DNA of 64,000 bases from Pseudomonas sp. AKS31 (GTDB lineage Bacteria; Pseudomonadota; Gammaproteobacteria; Pseudomonadales; Pseudomonadaceae): NCBI RefSeq assembly GCF_023634765.1, contig NZ_JAMLFX010000003.1, positions 179,035-243,034 of the forward strand. The letters run 5' to 3'. The notes below the pieces were generated by a model. It made no database searches, was not told the DNA's origin, and saw only the letters and a program-made list of their open reading frames with translations. Position 1 is the first letter of the stretch, and the number at the start of each line of letters is the position of its first letter. Positions 9,238-18,006 of the stretch are shown piece by piece. The position numbers were made by a program, and so were the translations under genes.

Positions 9238-11141
9238 CTGCGACAACCGCCGCACCGAGCCTGTTGTCTTCGGCCGAACAACGCCGCGCTGCACGGCAAC
9301 TGACCTTGGCCATGCTTGCACTGGGCCTGCTTGGTCTGGGTTTGATCTGGCGCTGGCAGATGCCCGAGCAAACCGGTGTCAGTCAGTTGCTGCTTGGGTT
9401 TGCATCGTTATTGGTGGGCGTGCCGGTGATGCGTTCGGCGTGGTACAGCCTGCGCTATCCGAGCCTGCACGGCATCACCGATCAACTGATCGCCCTGGCG
9501 ATGCTCGGCGCCTGGGCGACCGGTGATCTGCTGACGGCGGCATTGCTGCCGATCATCATGATCTTCGGCCATGTGCTGGAGGAGCGCAGCGTCATCGGCT
9601 CGCAGGAGGCGATCCATGCCCTTGGCCAATTGACGCGCAGTCATGCGCGCAAGGTTCAGGCTGACGGCTCGATCATCGAAGTGGACAACGGCACGTTGAA
9701 AGCCGGCGACACCGTTGAAGTCCGCGCCGGTGATCGGATTCCCGCCGATGGTCGAGTCTTGTCCGGTCAGGCCAGTCTCGACACCGCGTCGATTACCGGT
9801 GAATCGGTGCCGGTCGAGGCGGGCGTCGGCCTGTCGGTGTTTGGCGGTGCGATCAACCTCGACGGCTTGCTGCGTATCGAAGTGACGCGCACCGGTGGCG
9901 AGTCAACGCTGGGCAAGGTCATTGCGTTGATGCAGAACGCCGAACGCTCGAAACCGCCCATCACCCGCTTGCTCGAACGTTACGCCGGCAGTTACATGGT
10001 GCTGGTCTTGCTGCTGGCGGCAGTGACCTGGTTTATCACTCACGATGCGCAAGCAATGCTCGCGGTACTGGTCGCCGCCTGTCCGTGTGCGCTGGTGTTG
10101 TCGGCCCCGGCCACGGCGATTGCCGGTGTGGCGGTGGCCGCACGTCACGGCATTCTGATCCGCAGTTCGGCGTTCCTCGAGGAACTGGCCGATCTGACCT
10201 CGCTGGTGGTCGACAAGACCGGCACCCTGACTTACGGCACTCTGCGCCTGCAGTCGATCAACAACCCGCGCGCAGAGTCATCCGTGATCATCGCGCTCGC
10301 CGCCAGCCTCGGCGCGGCGAGCAGCCACCCGGTCAGTCGTGCGCTGGCAGGGTTGGTCAGCCAGGAAGAGTGTTTACCCCTGACTGATATTCACGAGCGC
10401 CAAGGCCTCGGCGTGGTGGCCATGACCGCGCAGGGTGAAGCCGCGCTGGGCCGCCCGGAGTTGTTCACGCAACTGGGCATCGCCACGACAATGGTTCCCG
10501 ATCACGACGGACCCATCGCCGGTTTGGCATTGAACGGTGAATTCCTCGCCTGGCTGTTGCTCGCCGACACGGTTAAACCGGAAGCCCGTTTCGCCCTCGA
10601 CGAATTGCGCGAGTTGGGTCTCGGCCGGCAATTGTTGCTGACCGGTGATCGCCAAAGCGTGGCGCAATCGCTGGCCAGAGACGTCGGCTTGCATGAAGTC
10701 GAAGCCCAAGCCTTGCCCGAGGACAAACTCAATCGCGTACTCAAGGAAATCGACAATGGCTTCCGGCCGATGGTGGTCGGTGACGGCATCAATGATTCCC
10801 TCGCGCTCAAGGCGGGCGTGGTCGGCGTGGCCATGGGCGCGGGCGGAGCGGACATCGCACTGGCCTCGGCCGATATCGTCTTGATCGGCAGTGACCTGCG
10901 CCGTCTCGGTACGTGTGTACGGCTCAGTCGCCAGTGTCGCAGAACGTTGCAGGTCAACGTGATCATCGGCCTGGGCTGGACGCTGGCCATCGTCGTGTTC
11001 GCTGCATTCGGTTGGCTGGGTGCTGCCGGGGCGATGATCGCTGCGCTGTTGCACAACCTCAGCACATTGCTGGTCCTCGGTAACGCCGGGCGCCTGCTGC
11101 GCTTTCAGGAACCGCTGCTCAAACTCGAAAAAGACCTTTGA
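9234..11141 (+). CDS. hmtA: P1B-type heavy-metal ATPase (HmtA-like)
   Basis: A 635-residue metal-transporting P-type ATPase. Motifs in order: actuator TGES (about residue 188), metal-site CPC in 'ACPCALVLSAPATAIAG' (about 281-285), phosphorylation DKTGTLT (about 325-331), nucleotide-domain SHP (about 363), GDGINDS (about 515-521), and an HNLSTLLVLGN segment in the last helix (about 605). There is no N-terminal HMA or CXXC domain, so it is shorter than most Cu or Zn exporters. P. aeruginosa HmtA is a P1B ATPase reported to import Zn and Cu and, as I recall, is encoded beside HflK/HflC-like genes. The operon and Zur-like box here fit that assignment, but the direction of transport cannot be read from sequence. 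Last gene of the coupled operon. Confidence 0.82.
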   Translation: MTATTAAPSLLSSAEQRRAARQLTLAMLALGLLGLGLIWRWQMPEQTGVSQLLLGFASLLVGVPVMRSAWYSLRYPSLHGITDQLIALAMLGAWATGDLLTAALLPIIMIFGHVLEERSVIGSQEAIHALGQLTRSHARKVQADGSIIEVDNGTLKAGDTVEVRAGDRIPADGRVLSGQASLDTASITGESVPVEAGVGLSVFGGAINLDGLLRIEVTRTGGESTLGKVIALMQNAERSKPPITRLLERYAGSYMVLVLLLAAVTWFITHDAQAMLAVLVAACPCALVLSAPATAIAGVAVAARHGILIRSSAFLEELADLTSLVVDKTGTLTYGTLRLQSINNPRAESSVIIALAASLGAASSHPVSRALAGLVSQEECLPLTDIHERQGLGVVAMTAQGEAALGRPELFTQLGIATTMVPDHDGPIAGLALNGEFLAWLLLADTVKPEARFALDELRELGLGRQLLLTGDRQSVAQSLARDVGLHEVEAQALPEDKLNRVLKEIDNGFRPMVVGDGINDSLALKAGVVGVAMGAGGADIALASADIVLIGSDLRRLGTCVRLSRQCRRTLQVNVIIGLGWTLAIVVFAAFGWLGAAGAMIAALLHNLSTLLVLGNAGRLLRFQEPLLKLEKDL

Positions 11142-11251
11142 AATTATTTTTCGATCCTCTGTAACGCCGTTGGGGCCGCTCTCTCTAGTGCTATGTCGGG
11201 ACTGAACAACCTTCCAGCCGACACCCCTGACGATTACCGAGGATAAGAAAA

Positions 11252-11503
11252 ATGACCATCAAGACCACTGCTGCTGGTGCCGCTCTCGCTTTGGCCGCCG
11301 CCACAATGTTTGCCGGTGTTGCTACTAATGCGATGGCTACCGATGCCCAGGTTCATTGCTACGGCGTGACCGCTTGCAAAGGCCAGAACGACTGCAAAAC
11401 CAAAGACCACGCCTGCAAAGGCATGGGCGCCTGCAAAGGCCAGGGCTTCAAGGCGATGACTCAGGCGGCGTGCGAAAAAGCCGGTGGCAAGGTCGGCGAA
11501 TAA
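11252..11503 (+). CDS. bufA: Bufferin-type metallophore precursor (BufA)
   Basis: An 83-residue protein with a Sec signal peptide (residues 1-30, cleavage after TNAMA) and a small mature part holding six cysteines, five of them in 'HCYGVTACKGQNDC...ACKGMGACKGQ' spacing, with many Lys/Gly. This matches the BufA family of periplasmic bufferins: RiPPs whose cysteines are modified by DUF692/DUF2063 enzymes to bind copper or other metals. Both partner genes follow directly. GAGGATAAG precedes the ATG. A strong hairpin lies between this gene and bufB, so the precursor is probably made in excess over its enzymes. The subclass (BufA2 rather than DUF2282 BufA1) is my judgement from the Cys pattern. 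Confidence 0.8.
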   Translation: MTIKTTAAGAALALAAATMFAGVATNAMATDAQVHCYGVTACKGQNDCKTKDHACKGMGACKGQGFKAMTQAACEKAGGKVGE

Positions 11504-11519
11504 CTGACCGGCAAGTGTT

Positions 11520-11550
11520 GCCGCAGTGGCTTGCGCCACTGCGGCCACTT
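11520..11550 (+). terminator. Hairpin/attenuator between bufA and bufB
   Basis: An exact 11-bp stem (GCCGCAGTGGC at 11520-11530 pairs with GCCACTGCGGC at 11535-11545) with loop TTGC is followed by CACTTTTTATC. This has the form of a leaky intrinsic terminator. It lies 16 bp after the bufA stop and just before the bufB ribosome binding site (CAGGAG). It would raise the precursor-to-enzyme ratio and could also stabilise the bufA transcript. Confidence 0.75.
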
Positions 11551-11568
11551 TTTATCAGGAGTCCGCAC

Positions 11569-12414
11569 ATGTCTGTTTCTCTTCCTTTTCTGGGTTATGG
11601 CCTCGGTTTACGCAGCGCTTACTACCAGCAGATCCTTGAGCAGTCGCCGGATGTCGACTGGTTCGAGGTGGTTTCGGAAAACTTCATGGTGCAGGGCGGC
11701 AAGGCTCTGTATTACCTCGATGCCTTCGCCGAGCGCTATCCGTTGGTGATGCATGGCGTATCGTTGTCCATCGGCGGGCCGCATGCCCTCGATCCGGATT
11801 ATCTGCAACAACTCAAGCAATTGGCCGAACGGGTCCGACCGGCATGGATCTCTGATCACCTGTGCTGGAGCCGCGGCAATGCCCATCAGTTACACGACCT
11901 GCTGCCGTTGCCCTACACCGAAGAAAGCCTGGTTTATATCGCTGCCCGTGTGATGCAGGTTCAGGACATTCTGCAGCGCCCGTTGGTGCTGGAGAACGTC
12001 TCCAGTTACGTGCGCGGTGCCTCGGACGAATTCACCGAGTGGGACTTTCTCGCAGCGCTGAGCCGCGTGAGTGGCTGCGAATTGTTGCTGGACGTGAACA
12101 ATGTCTACGTCAGTTCACGTAATCATGGCTTCGATCCATGGGCCTTCATCAGCAGCCTGCCCGTTGATAAAGTCCGCCAACTGCATCTGGCGGGGCACAG
12201 CGATTACGGCGATTACGTGATCGACACCCACGACCATCCAGTGAGCGATCCGGTCTGGGCACTCTATCAACGCACACTCGAACATTTCGGCCCGGTGGCC
12301 ACGTTGCTGGAACGCGACGATCATTTTCCGCCCTTCGAAACGCTGCTTGATGAACTGCAAAAAGCCCGTCAGCTCGGCAACAAGGTTCTGGCGGGGAGAC
12401 AGCCATGCTCCTGA
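11569..12414 (+). CDS. bufB: DUF692 bufferin-modifying oxygenase subunit (BufB)
   Basis: A 281-residue DUF692 protein, the MbnB/BufB family of multinuclear iron enzymes that convert cysteine residues of RiPP precursors. The TIM-barrel metal-site segments are visible: 'GLGLR' near the start, 'WFEVVSENFM', 'MHGVSLSIGG', 'WISDHLCWSR', 'LVLENVSSYV', 'LLLDVNNVYV', 'HLAGHSDYG' with 'DTHDHPV', and 'ERDDHFPP' at the C-terminus. The start at 11569 is chosen because CAGGAG lies 9 bases upstream. It overlaps bufC by 10 nt. With bufA and bufC it forms a minimal bufferin biosynthetic operon; the enzyme probably acts in the cytoplasm before export of the precursor (family knowledge). Confidence 0.88.
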   Translation: MSVSLPFLGYGLGLRSAYYQQILEQSPDVDWFEVVSENFMVQGGKALYYLDAFAERYPLVMHGVSLSIGGPHALDPDYLQQLKQLAERVRPAWISDHLCWSRGNAHQLHDLLPLPYTEESLVYIAARVMQVQDILQRPLVLENVSSYVRGASDEFTEWDFLAALSRVSGCELLLDVNNVYVSSRNHGFDPWAFISSLPVDKVRQLHLAGHSDYGDYVIDTHDHPVSDPVWALYQRTLEHFGPVATLLERDDHFPPFETLLDELQKARQLGNKVLAGRQPCS

Positions 12415-13193
12415 AAGAGTGGCAACTGGCGTTTGAAGCGTTTCTGCTCGAAGAAGACCCCAACACGAATCCGACGTTGAGCGAGAGCCTGATCGGTGGC
12501 CCGACACTGGATGTCGGCACGGGGCTGGCGATCTATCACAACGCTTACAAAGCGCGTTTGCTGGACGTGTTGCGCAATGACTTTCCAACGATCCTGCATT
12601 GGATGGGCGATGAGGAGTTCGACGGCCTCGCGACTGCGTACATCCGCCAGTCTCCGTCAGCGCATTTCAGCCTGCGCTGGTTGGGCAAAGGCTTCGAAGG
12701 CTTTGTCCGCGAGCATCTGGTGCCGAAACAGAGCGCACCGCTGGCCGAACTGATTGCGCTCGAATGGGCCTTCACACTGGCTTTCGATGCGCCGGCCGCC
12801 GAGCCGCTGACAATTGAGACCATGGCGGCCCTGGCCCCGGAGGAATGGCCGGAATTGCGCGTCAGAGCGGTGCCGTCGATGCAGTGGCTGAAGTGCCGCT
12901 TCAACAGCCTTTCTCTATGGCGCTCGGTAAAGGAAGAAACAGCGTTTCCTGACAGCGTGCCCCTTGAAATCCCGCAGATCTGTCTGATCTGGCGCAATGG
13001 GTTGATCTGCAATTACCGCAGTCTCGACCCGGCCCAAGCCTCAGCTCTCGATGGCGTGCTCAACGGTGGCTGGAGTTTCTCCGAACTGTGCGCCGAGTTA
13101 GCAGTCACTTATGGTAAGGGCGCATCACTTCAAGCTGTGACCTGGTTGAAACAATGGATACAGGACGGTTTGCTGGAGCGTCTGCAACGATAG
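12405..13193 (+). CDS. bufC: DUF2063 bufferin partner protein (BufC)
   Basis: A 262-residue protein of the DUF2063/HvfC/BufC family, the partner that presents the precursor to DUF692 enzymes. The N-terminal helical region shows the family pattern 'GLAIYHNAYKARLLDVLRNDFP' (about residues 44-65), followed by 'LAELIALEWAFTLAFDAP'. The C-terminal third is a small winged-helix-like domain ('LNGGWSFSELCAELAVTYG'). It overlaps bufB by 10 nt, so the two are translationally coupled. Older annotation calls the N-terminus a putative DNA-binding domain; the operon context supports a role as RiPP recognition partner. Confidence 0.85.
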   Translation: MLLKEWQLAFEAFLLEEDPNTNPTLSESLIGGPTLDVGTGLAIYHNAYKARLLDVLRNDFPTILHWMGDEEFDGLATAYIRQSPSAHFSLRWLGKGFEGFVREHLVPKQSAPLAELIALEWAFTLAFDAPAAEPLTIETMAALAPEEWPELRVRAVPSMQWLKCRFNSLSLWRSVKEETAFPDSVPLEIPQICLIWRNGLICNYRSLDPAQASALDGVLNGGWSFSELCAELAVTYGKGASLQAVTWLKQWIQDGLLERLQR

Positions 13194-13277
13194 ACAAGGT
13201 TAATCAAATCGATAGCCTGCTATTTTTCTGTGATGGTCTACCCTCAGATCAGACGTCTGAAACAAGGGGGATTTTTC

Positions 13278-14465
13278 ATGCTCGCGCAACTTCCACCGGC
13301 CTTACAGAATCTGCAGCTTCCGCTTCGCCTGCGACTCTGGGATGGCCATGAGTTCAATCTGGGGCCGGCGCCCAGCGTCACCATTGTGGTCAAGGACCCA
13401 CAAATGGTCACCCAGTTCAGCCATCCAAGTCTTGATGCGCTCGGAGCGGCATTCGTTGAAGGCAAGCTGGAACTGGAGGGCTCGATCAGCGAAGTGATCC
13501 GCGTCTGCGACGAATTGAGCAGTGCCTTGCTTGATGAAGAAGACGGCAGTCAGCCGGTGCGTACCTTGCACGACAAGGAAACAGACGCCAAAGCCATTTC
13601 CTATCATTACGACCTGTCCAATGCGTTCTACCAGCTCTGGCTGGACAGCGACATGGCCTATTCCTGCGCGTATTTCGAAACCGGTAGCGAATCCCTCGAG
13701 CAGGCACAACAAGCCAAATTCCGCCACCTGTGCCGCAAACTGCGCTTGCAGCCGGGGGAGTATCTGCTGGATGTCGGCTGTGGCTGGGGTGGGCTAGCCA
13801 GGTATGCCGCGCGGGAGTTCGGCGCGAAGGTCTTCGGCATCACCCTGAGCAAGGAGCAACTGGAACTGGCCCGCGAGCGGGTCAAAGCCGAAGGCCTGGA
13901 AGACCTGGTCGAACTGCAATTGCTCGACTATCGCGATTTGCCTCAGGACGGGCGTTTCGACAAGGTGGTCAGCGTCGGCATGTTCGAACACGTTGGCCAT
14001 GCCAATCTGGCCGAATACTGCAAAACCCTGTTTGGCGCGGTGAAGGAGGGCGGTCTGGTGATGAACCACGGCATCACCGCCAGACACACCGATGGCCGTC
14101 CGGTGGGACGCGGTGCCGGGGAATTCATCGAGAAATACGTATTCCCCAACGGTGAGTTGCCGCACCTGGCAATGATCTCGGCCGAGATCAGCGAAGCCGG
14201 TCTGGAAATTGTCGACGTCGAAAGCCTGCGCCTGCACTACGCACGCACGCTGGATCACTGGAGCGAGCGGCTGGAGGACAACCTCGAAGCGGCTGGCAAG
14301 CTGGTGCCTGACCAAGCGCTGCGCATCTGGCGCCTGTACCTGGCCGGCTGCGCCTATGCGTTTGCGCGCGGCTGGATCAACCTGCACCAGATCCTCGCGG
14401 TGAAGGCACATGCAGATGGCAGCCATGAACTGCCGTGGACTCGCGACGACATCTATAACCCTTGA
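13278..14465 (+). CDS. cfa: Cyclopropane-fatty-acyl-phospholipid synthase
   Basis: A 395-residue SAM-dependent enzyme that adds a methylene bridge to unsaturated acyl chains of membrane phospholipids. Visible are the SAM-binding loop LLDVGCGWGGLARYAA (about residues 161-176), the upstream substrate region 'AISYHYDLSNAFYQLWLDSDMAYSCAYF' characteristic of CFA synthases, and 'SVGMFEHVG' with the catalytic Glu. The start at 13278 is chosen because AAGGGGG lies at 13263-13269. It is co-directional with the bufferin genes after 84 bp and is usually stationary-phase induced; linkage to metal stress is only positional. A symmetric hairpin at 14474-14498 separates it from convergent cls. Confidence 0.93.
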   Translation: MLAQLPPALQNLQLPLRLRLWDGHEFNLGPAPSVTIVVKDPQMVTQFSHPSLDALGAAFVEGKLELEGSISEVIRVCDELSSALLDEEDGSQPVRTLHDKETDAKAISYHYDLSNAFYQLWLDSDMAYSCAYFETGSESLEQAQQAKFRHLCRKLRLQPGEYLLDVGCGWGGLARYAAREFGAKVFGITLSKEQLELARERVKAEGLEDLVELQLLDYRDLPQDGRFDKVVSVGMFEHVGHANLAEYCKTLFGAVKEGGLVMNHGITARHTDGRPVGRGAGEFIEKYVFPNGELPHLAMISAEISEAGLEIVDVESLRLHYARTLDHWSERLEDNLEAAGKLVPDQALRIWRLYLAGCAYAFARGWINLHQILAVKAHADGSHELPWTRDDIYNP

Positions 14466-14473
14466 TCCTTGTT

Positions 14474-14498
14474 GAGTCCTCTCCCGGTGAGAGGACTC
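14474..14498. terminator. Hairpin between convergent cfa and cls
   Basis: GAGTCCTCTC (14474-14483) and GAGAGGACTC (14489-14498) form a perfect 10-bp stem with loop CCGGT between the cfa stop and the cls stop. There is no long T tract, so it may act as a weak bidirectional terminator or as a 3' end stabiliser. Confidence 0.55.
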
Positions 14499-15938
14499 TC
14501 AAAGAATCGGTGAAATCAGCCGGGCGATCCGCATGCCGATCTGTTGAAGGCGGTGGATCTCCCGGCTTTCTTCTTTGGCGACTTCGTAGGCTTGCGCGAA
14601 ATCGGCGACGAGCATGTTTTCCACGCTGGCGGCGAAGTCAGTGTCGACGGTCAGCAGCATCACTTCGAAATTCAGCCGGAACGAACGGTTGTCCAGATTG
14701 GCGCTGCCGATTGCGCTGATCTCGCTGTCGATCAATACCACTTTCTGATGCAGGAAACCGGGTTCGTAGCGGAATACCCGCACGCCGGCGCGTACGGCTT
14801 CAAAGGCGTAGAGGCTGGACGCGGCGTAAACGATGCGGTGATCGGGACGCGACGGCAGCAGCAATCGCACGTCGACGCCTCGCAACACGGCCAATCTCAG
14901 GGCGGCGAATACGGCTTCATCCGGGATGAAATACGGACTGGTGATCCACACCCGTTCGGTCGCCGCGTGAATCGCCTCGACAAAGAACAGCGAGCAGGTT
15001 TCGTAGGCATCCGCCGGGCCGCTGGCGAGCAATTGGCAGAGCACGCCATCATCCGGATACTCGTCGGGCAGGATCAGCGGCGGCAGGGCGCGCGCGGCCC
15101 AGAACCAGTCTTCGGCGAAGGATTCCTGCATGCACGCGACCACGGGGCCGCGCACCTTCACATGCGTATCGCGCCAAGGCGCCAGTGGTGGTTTTTCACC
15201 CATGTATTCATCGCCAACGTTATGTCCGCCGACAAAACCGACGACGCCGTCGACCACGACAATCTTGCGGTGGTTACGAAAGTTGACCTGAAAGCGATTG
15301 AGCCAGCCGCTGCGTGTGGCGAAGGCTTTGACCTCGACGCCGCCATCACGCAGCGTCTGCACATAGCCGTGGGGCAGGGCGTGACTGCCGATGCGGTCGT
15401 AAAGCAGATGAATTGATACGCCTTCAGCAGCCTTGCGCAGTAGCAGATCACGTAAGCGTCGACCGAGCCGATCATTGTGGATGATGAAGAACTGGATCAG
15501 CACGGCTTCTTTCGCTTGGTTGATGGCGTGGAAAATCGCCTCGAAGGTGGCCGCACCGTTGATCAGCAATTGCACTTCGTTGTTCGCCAGACACGGCATG
15601 CGCCCGAGTTTGGGCATTGCGCGCAGCGAGGCGTAGGCATTCGAGGCGCGCGCGGTCAACGCCTCTTCCACCCACGGGCGCCAGTTCAACTCGGAGATGG
15701 CCTGACGCATCTGTTCGTTGGCCTGGCGCCGTGCCTTGATGTAACCATCAAAAGTGCTGCGCCCGAACACCAGATACGGAATTAGCGTGAGATAGGGAAT
15801 GAAGATCAGCGACAATGCCCAGGCGATCGAACCTTGGGCCGTGCGCACGGTGAGCACCGCATGCACGGCGGCGATCAGACCGAGGGTGTGTATCAGGGCG
15901 ATCAGATAACCGAAAATGTGCGGTCCAAAATAATCCAT
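14499..15938 (-). CDS. cls: Cardiolipin synthase
   Basis: A 479-residue ClsA-type phospholipase-D-family enzyme that joins two phosphatidylglycerols to cardiolipin. Two N-terminal transmembrane helices (about 8-30 and 36-58) precede two HKD motifs: '[19 protein letters not shown]' (about 220-238) and '[20 protein letters not shown]' (about 397-416). Both catalytic His-Lys-Asp sets are intact and the length is normal. ATG start at 15938. It is convergent with cfa, so two membrane-lipid-modifying enzymes lie end to end. Confidence 0.95.
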   Translation of the reverse strand: MDYFGPHIFGYLIALIHTLGLIAAVHAVLTVRTAQGSIAWALSLIFIPYLTLIPYLVFGRSTFDGYIKARRQANEQMRQAISELNWRPWVEEALTARASNAYASLRAMPKLGRMPCLANNEVQLLINGAATFEAIFHAINQAKEAVLIQFFIIHNDRLGRRLRDLLLRKAAEGVSIHLLYDRIGSHALPHGYVQTLRDGGVEVKAFATRSGWLNRFQVNFRNHRKIVVVDGVVGFVGGHNVGDEYMGEKPPLAPWRDTHVKVRGPVVACMQESFAEDWFWAARALPPLILPDEYPDDGVLCQLLASGPADAYETCSLFFVEAIHAATERVWITSPYFIPDEAVFAALRLAVLRGVDVRLLLPSRPDHRIVYAASSLYAFEAVRAGVRVFRYEPGFLHQKVVLIDSEISAIGSANLDNRSFRLNFEVMLLTVDTDFAASVENMLVADFAQAYEVAKEESREIHRLQQIGMRIARLISPIL

Positions 15939-16071
15939 GGGGCAGCCTTGCTCCGCAAGATTCTAATGCCTTAACAGACCATGTTCTGTCGCGAATGTCG
16001 CTATTTAATTGGGGCATGAACCGAAGCAATCGGCCGACGTCTAACGGCCACTACTGATCAGGAGTTTTTCG

Positions 16072-16590
16072 ATGAACGTTCGTCTGCTGGGTTTGGCGCT
16101 GGGCCTGGGTTTGGCATTGCCGGTGGTTGCGCAGGCGCAGATGCTGCAGCCGGGACTGTGGGAAATGACATCGAGCAACGTCAAGGTCGATGACCAGCCA
16201 ATGGATGTGCAATCGATCCTCGGCCAGTTGCAGGGCCAGATGACTCCGCAACAGCGCGCGGCGCTTGAGAAAAACGGGATCAATATCGGCGGCAAGGGCA
16301 TTCGTGCCTGCCTGACGCCGCAGCAGGTGGCAACCAACGATATTCCATTGGCCGACCCGCAATCGGGCTGCAAACAGCAGATCACTGATCGCACCGGTAA
16401 TCAGTGGAAATTCCGTTTCAGTTGCCCGAAAGCGCAGGGCACCGGGGTGGCGACATTCCTCAGTGATCGTGAATTCACCACCGTGGCCAACGGCACGTTC
16501 AACGCGATCGGGATCAACCAGAAGGGCAGTCTGGAAACCCGAGCAGTCTGGCTGGGTCAGGACTGCGGCGCCGTTAAACCCCGCGCATAA
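16072..16590 (+). CDS. DUF3617 secreted protein
   Basis: A 172-residue protein with a clear signal peptide (residues 1-23, cleavage after VAQAQ). The mature part fits DUF3617: 'LQPGLWEMTSSNVKVDD' near the mature start, a Cys pair in 'RACLTPQQV...GCKQQ', and 'RFSCPKAQGTG'. CAGGAG precedes the ATG. Family members are small periplasmic proteins of unknown function. Monocistronic, divergent from cls. Confidence 0.85.
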   Translation: MNVRLLGLALGLGLALPVVAQAQMLQPGLWEMTSSNVKVDDQPMDVQSILGQLQGQMTPQQRAALEKNGINIGGKGIRACLTPQQVATNDIPLADPQSGCKQQITDRTGNQWKFRFSCPKAQGTGVATFLSDREFTTVANGTFNAIGINQKGSLETRAVWLGQDCGAVKPRA

Positions 16591-16597
16591 AAAGGTC

Positions 16598-16660
16598 GCC
16601 TGCAGGCTGGCTCCCACAGGGAAATGCATTCCACATGTGGGGCGAGCCTGCTCGCGAAAG
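16598..16660. repeat. REP-type palindrome pair
   Basis: Two diverged, inverted copies of the 'TGGGAGC' REP family fill the gap between the DUF3617 gene and the dihydroorotase gene: GCAGGCTGGCTCCCACAGG at 16602-16620 and TGTGGGGCGAGCCTGCTCGC at 16636-16655. They probably also serve as a 3' hairpin for both converging transcripts. Confidence 0.75.
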
Positions 16661-16671
16661 CGTCCTCGAAA

Positions 16672-18003
16672 TCAGCGCATGAACCTCAGCGCCAACCCCC
16701 GACACCCGTCATTCACCTGACCTTCCCGCCAGGCAATTTGCCCTGAGACAATCGTCGTACTCACCTGATGGCGAAAGCTGCGTCCGGCAAACGGTGTCCA
16801 TCCGCACTGCGACAGGATGGGTTGCCGATTCACCTCCAGGGCTCGCGGCTCGACCAATACCAGATCTGCCCAGTACCCCTCACGTAGATACCCACGATCG
16901 GGAATCGCAAACAGATCCGCGACTCTGTGACTGGTCTTTGCCACCAGCGTGGTGATTGGCAGCATATCGTCCGCGACCAACTCCATCAGTGCCGGCAACG
17001 CGTGCTGCACCAATGGCAAACCCGCAGGTGCCTGGGCATAAGGTCGCTGCTTTTCATCCCAGGTATGCGGTGCGTGGTCACTGCCGATCACGTCCAGCCG
17101 ATTGCTGTTCAGCGCCGTGCGCAACGCATCGCGATCGGCCAGGGTCTTGATCGCTGGATTGCATTTGATCAAGTTGCCGAGGTGGGGATAGTCGCGATCA
17201 TCAAACAGCAAATGGTGCAGGCAGACTTCAGCCGTGATGCGTTTTTGCGCCAACGGTCTGTCCTCGAACAACGCCAGTTCACGCGCCGTGGTCAGGTGTA
17301 AAACGTGCAGACGCGTGCCGTGACGTTTCGCCAGATCAACCGCCAGTGAAGAAGAGCGATAACAGGCCTCGGCATTACGGATCAACGCATGCGCCGCGGG
17401 CGGCAAGCGATCGCCGAACAACTCATGCAAGTTGGTTGCATTGGCATCGATGCTGGGCGTGTGTTCGCAGTGAGCCAAGAGGATCGTCGGCACCTCGGCG
17501 AACAGCCGCTCAAGAGTCTGCGGATCATCCACCAACATGTTGCCGGTCGAGGCGCCCATGAACACTTTCACGCCTGCCACTTCGCAAGGATTGAGCGCCG
17601 CCACCGTGTCGAGGTTGTCCTGACTCACGCCAAAGTGAAAGCCGTAATTGGCTACCGAGCTGATCGCTGCCCGGCGCTTTTTATCCGCCAGTGCGTCGAG
17701 GGTAAGAGTGGCCGGCTGGGTGTTGGGCATGTCCATGAAACTGGTGATGCCTCCGGCGACCGCCGCACGGGATTCGCTATGAATGCTGCCCTTGGCTGGA
17801 GCACCGGGTTCACGAAAATGCACCTGGTCATCGATCATCCCCGGCAGCAGCCATTGGCCCTTCGCATCGATTTCCACCTTGGCATTTTCGCCTTCGATGC
17901 TGCGGGCAATCTTGACGATACGCCCGTTGCTGACCAACAGATCGCCGTCGAGCTCGCGTCCTTCGTTGACCATCCTTGCGTTGCGAATCAGCACGCTGCC
18001 CAT
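16672..18003 (-). CDS. pyrC: Dihydroorotase paralogue (PyrC-like, zinc cluster)
   Basis: A 443-residue class I dihydroorotase (carbamoyl-aspartate to dihydroorotate, pyrimidine synthesis). Landmarks are 'LLPGMIDDQVHFREPGAP' (about 54-71), 'GVKVFMGASTGNM', the metal His in 'LLAHCEHTP', 'HVLHLTTARE', and the catalytic Asp in 'VIGSDHAPHTWDEK'. The usual HxH metal motif reads QVH here: the first His is Gln. It is the last gene of the folE2-znuCBA-gammaCA operon, 3 nt after the previous gene. Paralogues in zinc-starvation clusters (pyrQ/PA5541 type) are thought to back up the main zinc enzyme; how the Gln affects metal need is unknown. ATG start. Confidence 0.9.
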   Translation of the reverse strand: MGSVLIRNARMVNEGRELDGDLLVSNGRIVKIARSIEGENAKVEIDAKGQWLLPGMIDDQVHFREPGAPAKGSIHSESRAAVAGGITSFMDMPNTQPATLTLDALADKKRRAAISSVANYGFHFGVSQDNLDTVAALNPCEVAGVKVFMGASTGNMLVDDPQTLERLFAEVPTILLAHCEHTPSIDANATNLHELFGDRLPPAAHALIRNAEACYRSSSLAVDLAKRHGTRLHVLHLTTARELALFEDRPLAQKRITAEVCLHHLLFDDRDYPHLGNLIKCNPAIKTLADRDALRTALNSNRLDVIGSDHAPHTWDEKQRPYAQAPAGLPLVQHALPALMELVADDMLPITTLVAKTSHRVADLFAIPDRGYLREGYWADLVLVEPRALEVNRQPILSQCGWTPFAGRSFRHQVSTTIVSGQIAWREGQVNDGCRGLALRFMR

Positions 18004-18006
18004 GGT

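Noticed and set aside
11161..11187. ECF-sigma promoter (GTAACG with a downstream CG element) before bufA
   Set aside because: The -35-like word is present, but no matching -10 element lies at the right spacing and no ECF sigma gene adjoins.
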